A stretch of DNA of 6,990 nucleotides, from the NCBI GenBank assembly GCA_030672375.1, contig DAOVGP010000031.1:1-6990 (forward strand), in the 5' to 3' direction. Positions 1-5,501 of this stretch are shown here, in pieces (the stretch's first letter is position 1; the number at the start of each line of letters is the position of its first letter). A program made the translations under genes and the position numbers. Under the pieces are notes generated by a model. It ran no database searches, had not been told where the DNA came from, and worked only from the letters and a program-made list of their open reading frames with translations. Origin of the DNA: Candidatus Aenigmatarchaeota archaeon (GTDB lineage Archaea; Aenigmatarchaeota; Aenigmatarchaeia; CG10238-14).

Positions 1-3000
1 CTGTCTGTGACATTTGCATAGATTTCTAGAGAACCAGTCTGTTCAGTTTTGTTAGGCATTAAAGTTATGTTTATTTCTGCACCCACGTAAGGAGTTAAAA
101 GAGTAGTTAAAATTATATAATCCGGAACTGCATCAGTTTGATTAGCATCGACATTGTAGTAAGAATAGTTGAAATGTAGAGATGAATTACCTATATCGTA
201 TAGAACTGAAAATGTATGAGTGTCTTGTTTGGATATTGTGAAGTTAGTTTCACTCACCCATGTTAGGTTTACAGCTGATGGAGAAATCGTTATGTTCACT
301 TCCACGTTTCCTGTGTTGTTAACTATGATATCACACAGTGTCCCTGTTGGTGGGGTCATGGGTCTTTCACAGTAATCCCGACTCATATTCCAGGTTCTGT
401 TTATCGGTACTTCAATGTCTAAAGTCAAGTTTTTGTATCCATCATTATCAGTCGTAACATTTAAAGAACCAGTGTAATTACCTGGATCATACCCTAAAGG
501 TATCGTGACGTTAACTAGGATAGTTGCATTATTACCTGCAGTAAGACTTGTCACATTCTGGATCAGCTTGAAAGTAAAAACAGGAGGTAATCCAGATATA
601 TTGTAGTTGATGTTGATTAAAAGATCGTTGCCGATCGATTGTATAGTGAAGTTACCTAAGTATGCCTCTTTTCCATGTATCGCATCATTCGAGATGATAT
701 CTTCTATTATATATAATAAGGGATTCGATGCTACAGTTACGTTAAATATCTTAGTAGTATTTTGTTTGCCTATCTCTAAGTCGAGCCATATTGCGCTCAT
801 GTTTATCAAATAATTTCCAGGTGGTGTCTTCTCAGGTACAGTTATGTTGAAATTTGTTTCACAATAACCACCGAGTGGATCAACATCACCACATTCGTAC
901 AATGTGTAATTGGAAGTCCAGTTTAATGGGGTGTTCTGTGGTAATTGAAGAGTGATGTTTGCGGAATAAGCAGTTCCATTCCCTACATTCGTTGCGTTAA
1001 CAAAAAGATTGAATGATTCAGAAACATTCCATTTTATAGTAGTTGCAGTGTAATTGCTCGGCTGTGTTTCTACGGTCATGTTAGTTCCCGATACTGTTAT
1101 TGACAAAGTTATGTTTTCGGAACCATCGTTTGCAGCCGAGACGTTTATAGTACCGTTGTATGTTCCTGGTAGATAACCTCCCGGTACAGAAACATTCACA
1201 AAAACTGTCTCATTATCACTTCCGTTAATGGACGTAAAGTTTGCAGGTATAAAGGTTACATTGAAGTCAAGGAAACCAGTAACATTGAACGTGATATTTG
1301 ACAAAGGGCTATTTCCAATCGACCTTACAGTGAAGTTGCCGACTGTCTTTTCACTCCCTCCACCAACAATTCCTTCTATCAAATCTTCTGGTATTTCCAT
1401 CAAAGAATTGGCAGTTACGTTTACGGTAATAGATGTGTTAGTCGAATTTGGAGTACCATCTGGACTTCTCCAAACCACTGATGTATTTATCAGATATGTT
1501 CCAGATAGAGTTTTTTCCGAAACAGTGATATTGAAGACTGGACAACAAGATTCGTTTGAATATAGGTCACCACATTCATACAATGTGTAATTGGAAGTCC
1601 AGTTTAAGGGAGTGTTCTGTGGTAATTGGAAGGTGATGTTTGGAGAATATACGTATCCTTGTCCTATGTTTGTTACATTCACCAATAAATCAAAACTCTC
1701 TGAGACACTCCAGGTTATCGTTGTAGCAGTGTAATTATTCGGTTGAACAGAAATATTCATGTAACCTTTCGTTGGTTCTACCAAGAATATGTCTGTACCA
1801 TTTCCAAAGTTTCCATCTTTTGTTGCATTACAGGATAACACATATTGGGCGAGTTCGTCTGGGGCTGTAAAATTCAGAATGTAAGTTCCGTTCAAATAAT
1901 CTGTTATGTTGAAGACTTTGACCTCAGTACTATCAATTAGATAACTACAGTTTATAGTAGCATTGGAAATATTTTGGTGACCACCAAAGTTTTGGACGAA
2001 TATATCTGTAAAAACAATCCTATTTGGAAAGCCGTTTGGATTCAAGACATTGACGATTACGTTGTAGACATCAGTTACGTTGAATGAGCCGAAACTTTGA
2101 TTGAGATAATAACTAGCATTATCATATGCCTTTAAAGTGAGGTTCCATTGACCGATAGGATCAGTTGGGGTAAGGTTGAAATAATTCGTGAATACTTTAT
2201 CTCCTGCTACTTCATCGCCATAACTTCCGTTATCGTAAAGGATTATAGTCTGATTTGATCCAGATGGTGGTATGATTGTTGCGTTAATAAAAGTAGTTAA
2301 GTTGTAAATATCAGAAGTGACATTACCAGTTATTTTTACATCTTCACCAAGATTATAAATTATATGATCAGTTCTCGTTTCGACTATCACTTTCCAAGCT
2401 TCCGGCGATTCTAATGATATCAGTGGTGGGTTTTTAATCCTATCCTTTAAATTAACAAAATCAGTGGCTGAACCTGCCAAGCCGAAATAAACAACTGATG
2501 TCTGTACAATAGATGAATTCGATTGTATCGTTGTCGTGTTAAGGTCAATACCTATCCTTCCATATTCCGAATTATTTACAGCATAAAAATTAGAAGTTCC
2601 AGATTGATTTGAATTAATTACACCAACTAGCTGACCCCCACCTGCTTCGGCCCAATACCATGATGTAGGTTCAGCAGAATCACCATCCAAGTCATCAATC
2701 CCTCCTATATAACCTCTTTCTAAATCTAAAGCCAAAGCTCCTCCAGGAGTTGAATTTCTCTGGATACTCTGATTGACAAGATTTGTTATGTTCTGCTCAA
2801 TCTTAATCCATTTCAAATCATCATAGATGTAGTATCTTTTGATAATTTCTATCTCTTGATTCTTTGATTCAGGGTCCCCCCATACAATTTCTTTCCCTTT
2901 CTGTTCAATTATCATTCTTTCTGATCCTTCCTTGAATGAGGCGTTATCTATCAAATCAAACGTCAAATTGTGAGTACCGTTCGAGTATTGATTATATTCA

Positions 3001-3614
3001 ACTGTCTTGTTGTTTTTATCAACAGAAAATATAGTGGTATAACCTCCCAAGTAAGGTTTTATTACCCTGTATAAACCAGAACTATTATCAACTCTGTTAG
3101 TATCGATGAATAAATTATAGAGTGAATTGTTCACGTTGACTTCTCCTTGAGACCAAAGGTAAATTAAATTCGATGAATAATTCGCTGTTTCTTTGGGTCC
3201 ATTTTCCAGAATATCAAAGTAGATGTAATAGCGCCTTATTGTGTTCGAAGATGTTGATCCATTCATTATGAATATCACAGTACCCTTGGCATTCGTTGTT
3301 GTGTCGAATTTTTCATCCTTCTCGAATTGGCTACTAACTTCATAAAGAATTTCTCCAGAAGAATTGTATTCTAAAACTCTAGTAGAATTTTCATCAAGGG
3401 CTTCATTTACTCCAAGTCCATCTAAAATATTTGTGAAATTGATCGGTTGTTCTACAGGCCAATCATCAGTATCGTAATCAGTCGTATTTACCTCGAGTAT
3501 AACCCTATAATGCCATGTATCATTCCACCATTCATCTGCAGCTAGAGCTGGAGAAATCAGTGTAAGAAAAACTACTATTGAAATAATTAAAAATATTTTA
3601 TTATTCTTCACCAC
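1..3614 (-). CDS. Giant secreted, sequon-rich multi-domain surface protein (3' end outside window)
   Basis: Open without a stop for about 1,204 codons from GTG 3614 (GTG 3611 is equally possible) to the window edge. An in-frame TGA at 3636-3638 rules out earlier starts. Residues 1-25 are a clear Sec signal peptide (basic KNNK, hydrophobic core, ALA cleavage site). Residues 27 to about 400 begin WWNDTWHYR and continue to a YYIYFD strand, resembling DUF2341-like surface domains. Around 461-476, DNGSYGDEVAGDKVFT matches the motif of choice-of-anchor X/Ig-like domains. About 511-615 is another CARDB-like module. Residues 619-845 and 846-1073 are tandem copies, each apparently two beta-sandwich domains with NEW3-like ends (PGG/PLG-Y-x-PG-x-Y-x-G). 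Another module runs off the edge. About 90 N-x-S/T sequons are present, suggesting heavy N-glycosylation. Probably an S-layer-associated, adhesive or cell-contact protein; no enzyme active site was recognised. The anchor, if any, is beyond the window. Confidence 0.88.
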   Translation of the reverse strand, partial: MVKNNKIFLIISIVVFLTLISPALAADEWWNDTWHYRVILEVNTTDYDTDDWPVEQPINFTNILDGLGVNEALDENSTRVLEYNSSGEILYEVSSQFEKDEKFDTTTNAKGTVIFIMNGSTSSNTIRRYYIYFDILENGPKETANYSSNLIYLWSQGEVNVNNSLYNLFIDTNRVDNSSGLYRVIKPYLGGYTTIFSVDKNNKTVEYNQYSNGTHNLTFDLIDNASFKEGSERMIIEQKGKEIVWGDPESKNQEIEIIKRYYIYDDLKWIKIEQNITNLVNQSIQRNSTPGGALALDLERGYIGGIDDLDGDSAEPTSWYWAEAGGGQLVGVINSNQSGTSNFYAVNNSEYGRIGIDLNTTTIQSNSSIVQTSVVYFGLAGSATDFVNLKDRIKNPPLISLESPEAWKVIVETRTDHIIYNLGEDVKITGNVTSDIYNLTTFINATIIPPSGSNQTIILYDNGSYGDEVAGDKVFTNYFNLTPTDPIGQWNLTLKAYDNASYYLNQSFGSFNVTDVYNVIVNVLNPNGFPNRIVFTDIFVQNFGGHQNISNATINCSYLIDSTEVKVFNITDYLNGTYILNFTAPDELAQYVLSCNATKDGNFGNGTDIFLVEPTKGYMNISVQPNNYTATTITWSVSESFDLLVNVTNIGQGYVYSPNITFQLPQNTPLNWTSNYTLYECGDLYSNESCCPVFNITVSEKTLSGTYLINTSVVWRSPDGTPNSTNTSITVNVTANSLMEIPEDLIEGIVGGGSEKTVGNFTVRSIGNSPLSNITFNVTGFLDFNVTFIPANFTSINGSDNETVFVNVSVPGGYLPGTYNGTINVSAANDGSENITLSITVSGTNMTVETQPSNYTATTIKWNVSESFNLFVNATNVGNGTAYSANITLQLPQNTPLNWTSNYTLYECGDVDPLGGYCETNFNITVPEKTPPGNYLINMSAIWLDLEIGKQNTTKIFNVTVASNPLLYIIEDIISNDAIHGKEAYLGNFTIQSIGNDLLININYNISGLPPVFTFKLIQNVTSLTAGNNATILVNVTIPLGYDPGNYTGSLNVTTDNDGYKNLTLDIEVPINRTWNMSRDYCERPMTPPTGTLCDIIVNNTGNVEVNITISPSAVNLTWVSETNFTISKQDTHTFSVLYDIGNSSLHFNYSYYNVDANQTDAVPDYIILTTLLTPYVGAEINITLMPNKTEQTGSLEIYANVTD
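396..1079 (-). repeat. Tandem repeat copy B of the surface protein (228 residues)
   Basis: Encodes residues 846-1073 and aligns with copy A over its whole length with one extra residue after the cysteine pair (C908, C918). Most of the copy has diverged at synonymous positions, except the island at 886-960. Confidence 0.85.
886..960 (-). repeat. High-identity island shared with 1567-1641
   Basis: These 75 bases match 1567-1641 with 6 mismatches by direct comparison, while flanking parts of the two copies differ at most synonymous sites. Over the 20 identical residues, 16 codons are the same and the 4 differences are silent. This suggests a recent recombination or gene-conversion tract inside the older duplication. 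Confidence 0.6.
1080..1760 (-). repeat. Tandem repeat copy A of the surface protein (227 residues)
   Basis: Encodes residues 619-845 and is followed immediately by copy B. Both copies share N-Y-T-A-T-T-I-x-W near the start, a 20-residue identical stretch (LPQNTPLNW through YECGD), G-x-YLIN, GNFT-(V/I)-x-SIGN, and a NEW3-like PG-x-Y ending. The offset is exactly 681 bp at the start and in the identical stretch. Copy A has C681 and a C690-C691 pair. Confidence 0.85.
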
Positions 3615-3822
3615 GATTAATCCACCAAACCATCTTCATTCCTTGACCAAACTTAGAATCTTTAAATTCGCATTCTATCTTCCCAAAAGTCTTGAGTTTA
3701 AAACAATGTAGATTTGCAGTTGACCATGACATCTTCAAGTCTTTGGCTATCTGATAGGTAGAAAGAGGATCAGAAGACTTTTTAAGGTGGTCTATTATCT
3801 CCTTATCCTTCCTGTTAAACAT
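3601..3822 (-). CDS. Small winged-helix DNA-binding regulator
   Basis: A 73-residue basic protein that is essentially a single winged-helix domain. Helix 1 is about residues 4-15 (KDKEIIDHLKK). The helix-turn-helix spans about 20-46: STYQIAKDLKM, then recognition helix SWSTANLHCFKL. A beta-wing (about 47-68) ends in MKMVWWI. The layout matches archaeal MarR/ArsR-like transcription regulators. No ligand domain, zinc-binding cysteine cluster (C40 and C51 only) or membrane segment is present. The ATG is the first start after an in-frame TGA at 3826-3828. It has no Shine-Dalgarno, so translation may be leaderless. Its stop overlaps the start of the surface-protein gene by 14 bases, so the two are probably co-translated, and its likely role is control of that surface protein and of itself (inferred). 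The DNA target is unknown; the palindrome directly upstream is the best candidate. Confidence 0.85.
   Translation of the reverse strand: MFNRKDKEIIDHLKKSSDPLSTYQIAKDLKMSWSTANLHCFKLKTFGKIECEFKDSKFGQGMKMVWWINRGEE
3615..3626 (-). promoter_or_regulatory. Weak ribosome-binding site for the surface-protein gene
   Basis: GGTGGAT (3626-3620 on the coding strand) resembles the archaeal Shine-Dalgarno GGTGAT and lies 7 bases before GTG 3614, or 10 before GTG 3611, counted from the GGTGG core. It is inside the end of the regulator gene, so ribosomes finishing that gene could restart here. Confidence 0.45.
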
Positions 3823-3840
3823 ATATCAATATATTGAGAT
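3823..3840. promoter_or_regulatory. Palindromic candidate operator abutting the regulator start
   Basis: TCAATATATTGA (3826-3837) is a perfect 12-bp palindrome, and it extends to 18 bp (3823-3840) with one mismatched pair. It directly abuts the regulator's ATG. A second perfect 12-bp palindrome, AATATTAATATT, lies at 3845-3856. Small winged-helix proteins usually bind such sites as dimers, so autoregulation is a natural guess. The AT-rich background lowers the significance, although the G/C-containing half-sites of the first palindrome help. Confidence 0.4.
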
Positions 3841-3853
3841 ACTTAATATTAAT

Positions 3854-3874
3854 ATTTAACAGAAAATTTAACAG
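3854..3874 (-). repeat. Direct repeat CTGTTAAAT x2 in the control region
   Basis: CTGTTAAAT occurs twice on the coding strand, at 3866-3874 and 3854-3862, with starts 12 bases apart, roughly one helical turn. It sits between the TATA-like element and the palindromes and could be a tandem binding site. The region is very AT-rich, so chance cannot be excluded. Confidence 0.4.
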
Positions 3875-3878
3875 TTAT

Positions 3879-3886
3879 TGTATAAA
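3879..3886 (-). promoter_or_regulatory. TATA-like element for the regulator/surface-protein operon
   Basis: The coding strand has TTTATACA about 57 bases before the regulator ATG, which would give a transcription start near 3857 and a leader of about 35 bases without a Shine-Dalgarno. The alternative TTAAATAT near 3851-3858 would give a nearly leaderless mRNA. The gap after the coiled-coil gene is only 72 bp and has no T-run terminator, so read-through from upstream is also possible. Confidence 0.4.
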
Positions 3887-3894
3887 GAATATGA

Positions 3895-4002
3895 TTACTT
3901 TGATAACAACTTTTTAGTTCTTTCGAATGCGTCTTGACTTATCAAACCTTTATCTAACAAATCCTTCAACTCAAAAACTAGTCTTTCTTTTTTACTTAAA
4001 AG
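3895..4002 (-). other. SHOCT-like C-terminal segment of the coiled-coil protein
   Basis: Residues 459-493 read as helix, KGLIS turn, then D-A-F-E-R-T-K-K-L-L. This matches the SHOCT pattern of L-x-x-L-x-x-x-G-x-I-(T/S)-x-x-E/D-F-x-x-x-K-x-x-L-L at the extreme C-terminus. SHOCT domains are short tails often linked to oligomerisation or protein contact. The two hairpins upstream look like longer relatives of the same turn. Assigned by eye. Confidence 0.6.
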
Positions 4003-5376
4003 AGGTTTTTTTGGTTTTGGTTCTTCTGCAGGCGGTTTCTCTTTTTCTTTAGATGGCTTCTCTTTTTCTATCGTTATCTCCTCAGGTTTCTCTTTCGTCT
4101 CTTCTAATTTCACTGGTTCTGCTTTTGGTTCAGGTTTTACTTCGGGCTCAACCATCATGGGTTCAACGGGCTTTTCTAATGTTTTTAACTTTTTGCTTTC
4201 TTCTTCTATCTTCTTATCTATTTCAGCAAGTTTCTTGAGATTCATTTCCTTGGCTTTCTTGAATTCTTTCTCTGATATTCTTCTATTCTTGTACTCATCT
4301 TCCAAGGAAGCCATTAAAGTCTCTATTTCATCCTTCTGTTCCTGGAGTGCTTGTAATTCTGGTGGCAATTCTCTTTTGGGAACGCCATGAGTCTGTATCG
4401 TGGCTATTTCTTTCTCTAAGTCAGTTAACGCAAATTTCAAGGCATTAACATCTTCTGTCTTAGCGTATTGTTCCAAGTTTAAGTTGATTTGATCGACTGT
4501 CTTTACTAATTCCTTACTTAATTCTTCCATCTCTCCTTGTTTGGCTCTATAAGTCATAAATTCCTCGAGTTTCTTGTTCAAATCAACATAAATTTTCTGC
4601 AACTTGTCAGAAAGGCGTTCCATGTCCTTCACGTTCTTCTGAATCTTTATGCTTTTCTCTGTCACATCCTTACTTACATTAACTACATTCTCAAGATTGC
4701 CCATGCCCTCTAGTATATTCTGGATGTTTTTCATGGTTTTCAACATATCATCTGATTTGACTTCTAATTTCTCTAATCTGGTCTCATGAGTTCCTATCTC
4801 TTTGTCTCTTTTACCTAGTTCTTTAGCAATTTTTTCAGGTTCCATCTCAGAAACTATTTCACTCAGTTTGTCCAATTTTGCTGATTCTTGTCCTAATTTA
4901 GCTTCTCTTTGAAAAACTAGCGATCTTATTTCTCCTACACTTTCCATAAGTTTTTGAATCTTAGTATCAGTCGAGGATCTTATTTCTTTTATCGACTCTA
5001 TCATTGTCTTTAACTTCTCAACCTCGATGTTGAGTTTGCCTAAATCTGTTTGAATTGAACGAACATCTTCAACAGCCTTTCCAGTTTCAACTCTCTCTTG
5101 TTTTTCTTCTCCTTCTTTAGGAGCCCCAACACCCTCTACAGGTTTTTTAACAGAACCGGGCGCTGGAGCAACGACACGAGCCTCTGTTTCTTTCTTTATT
5201 TCTTCAACTCTTTTTTTAATTTCCTCAAGTTTTTCAACGTTCTTCTTCTTTATCTCGTTATAGCTCTTCTCAGAAACAGTCGCTTCTCTGTATTCGTCTT
5301 CCAAGGAATCTAGTAAAATTTCTATTTCTTCCTTTTTTTTAATTAACTCGCCCAAAGGCGTGTCTTTGGATGCCAT
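3895..5376 (-). CDS. Cytosolic coiled-coil protein with duplicated hairpin modules and SHOCT-like tail
   Basis: A 493-residue, highly charged (Lys/Glu) protein with no signal peptide or membrane segment, so probably cytoplasmic. The ATG is secure because an in-frame TAG directly precedes it. Layout: helical hairpin 1 (about 8-63); a Pro/Gly/Glu linker (67-100); a long heptad-rich coiled coil (about 104-330); hairpin 2 (341-396), clearly a copy of hairpin 1 (both contain SLEDEY, then an SEK turn, then K-rich helix with KL-x-EI); a Pro-Glu-Lys linker (401-458); and a C-terminal motif (about 459-493) with LLDKGLISQDAFERTKKLL, which fits the SHOCT pattern of short oligomerisation or tethering helices. 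Its place between a membrane ATPase and a surface-protein operon suggests a scaffold or adaptor, perhaps contacting the ATPase's helical tail; this is inference. I recognise no named family for the whole protein. It could instead be an SMC-like or chemoreceptor-like structural protein, but it has no ATPase or signalling domain. Confidence 0.9.
   Translation of the reverse strand: MASKDTPLGELIKKKEEIEILLDSLEDEYREATVSEKSYNEIKKKNVEKLEEIKKRVEEIKKETEARVVAPAPGSVKKPVEGVGAPKEGEEKQERVETGKAVEDVRSIQTDLGKLNIEVEKLKTMIESIKEIRSSTDTKIQKLMESVGEIRSLVFQREAKLGQESAKLDKLSEIVSEMEPEKIAKELGKRDKEIGTHETRLEKLEVKSDDMLKTMKNIQNILEGMGNLENVVNVSKDVTEKSIKIQKNVKDMERLSDKLQKIYVDLNKKLEEFMTYRAKQGEMEELSKELVKTVDQINLNLEQYAKTEDVNALKFALTDLEKEIATIQTHGVPKRELPPELQALQEQKDEIETLMASLEDEYKNRRISEKEFKKAKEMNLKKLAEIDKKIEEESKKLKTLEKPVEPMMVEPEVKPEPKAEPVKLEETKEKPEEITIEKEKPSKEKEKPPAEEPKPKKPLLSKKERLVFELKDLLDKGLISQDAFERTKKLLSK
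4189..4356 (-). repeat. Hairpin module copy 2 in the coiled-coil protein
   Basis: Encodes residues 341-396, the second copy of the hairpin at 5188-5355. Shared positions include I-E-x-L-x-x-SLEDEY, SEK at the turn, and K-L-x-E-I in the second helix. No insertion or deletion is needed to align the copies over about 56 residues. Confidence 0.75.
5188..5355 (-). repeat. Hairpin module copy 1 in the coiled-coil protein
   Basis: Encodes residues 8-63. It pairs with the copy at 4189-4356, exactly 999 bp (333 codons) away. Both encode two helices joined by a short turn with (V/I)SEK. Nucleotide similarity is visible too, for example the shared TCTTCCAAGGAA on the plus strand, so this is a true internal duplication rather than chance coiled-coil similarity. 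Confidence 0.75.
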
Positions 5377-5435
5377 CTAAACCACTTCTTTTTCGTTTTT
5401 ACTTTTTTTAGAGGAGAGCCTTGTCATCGACGTCA

Positions 5436-5450
5436 CTGAATATAATTACA
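5436..5450 (-). promoter_or_regulatory. Possible TATA element for the coiled-coil gene
   Basis: The 125-bp gap between the ATPase and coiled-coil genes contains, on the coding strand, the AT-rich stretch TGTAATTATATTC about 60-70 bases before the ATG. This would place a transcription start about 40 bases before the gene. The call rests on base composition and spacing only; other AT-rich words in the gap (for example AATAATATT further upstream) are alternatives. There is no good Shine-Dalgarno sequence before the ATG, only GTGGT. Confidence 0.3.
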
Positions 5451-5492
5451 TATTCTACAATATTATTCTTTTTTCTTGACAAGCAGAACATT

Positions 5493-5498
5493 AAAAAA
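5493..5498 (-). terminator. T-run after the ATPase gene
   Basis: On the coding strand six consecutive T residues lie 3 bases beyond the TAA stop of the ATPase gene. Archaeal RNA polymerase often terminates at such oligo-T runs without a hairpin. No stem-loop is visible. Partial read-through into the coiled-coil gene is possible. Confidence 0.4.
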
Positions 5499-5501
5499 GG
5501 A

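Noticed and set aside
607..1590. Plus-strand open frames opposite the surface-protein gene (607-813, 1228-1590)
   Set aside because: They are antisense to a continuous long frame with a signal peptide and repeats, and have no recognisable domains or ribosome-binding sites.
396..1760. The repeats as a CRISPR array or mobile element
   Set aside because: The period is 681 bp, the repeats are coding and in frame, and there are no spacers, transposase or terminal inverted repeats.
4053..5313. Plus-strand frames rich in Ser, Leu and Phe (4053-4238, 4157-4390, 5098-5313), which could be mistaken for membrane proteins
   Set aside because: They are the complement of Lys/Glu-rich coiled-coil codons, which read as hydrophobic on the other strand.
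5415..5440. TGACGTCGATGACA in the gap before the coiled-coil gene as an inverted-repeat operator
   Set aside because: Comparison with its reverse complement leaves two mismatched base pairs in seven, and it has no second copy in the window.
3875..5465. Shared CATATTCT/ACAAT words in the two intergenic gaps as a common promoter motif
   Set aside because: The words occur in opposite orientations relative to the genes and are easily produced by AT-rich sequence.
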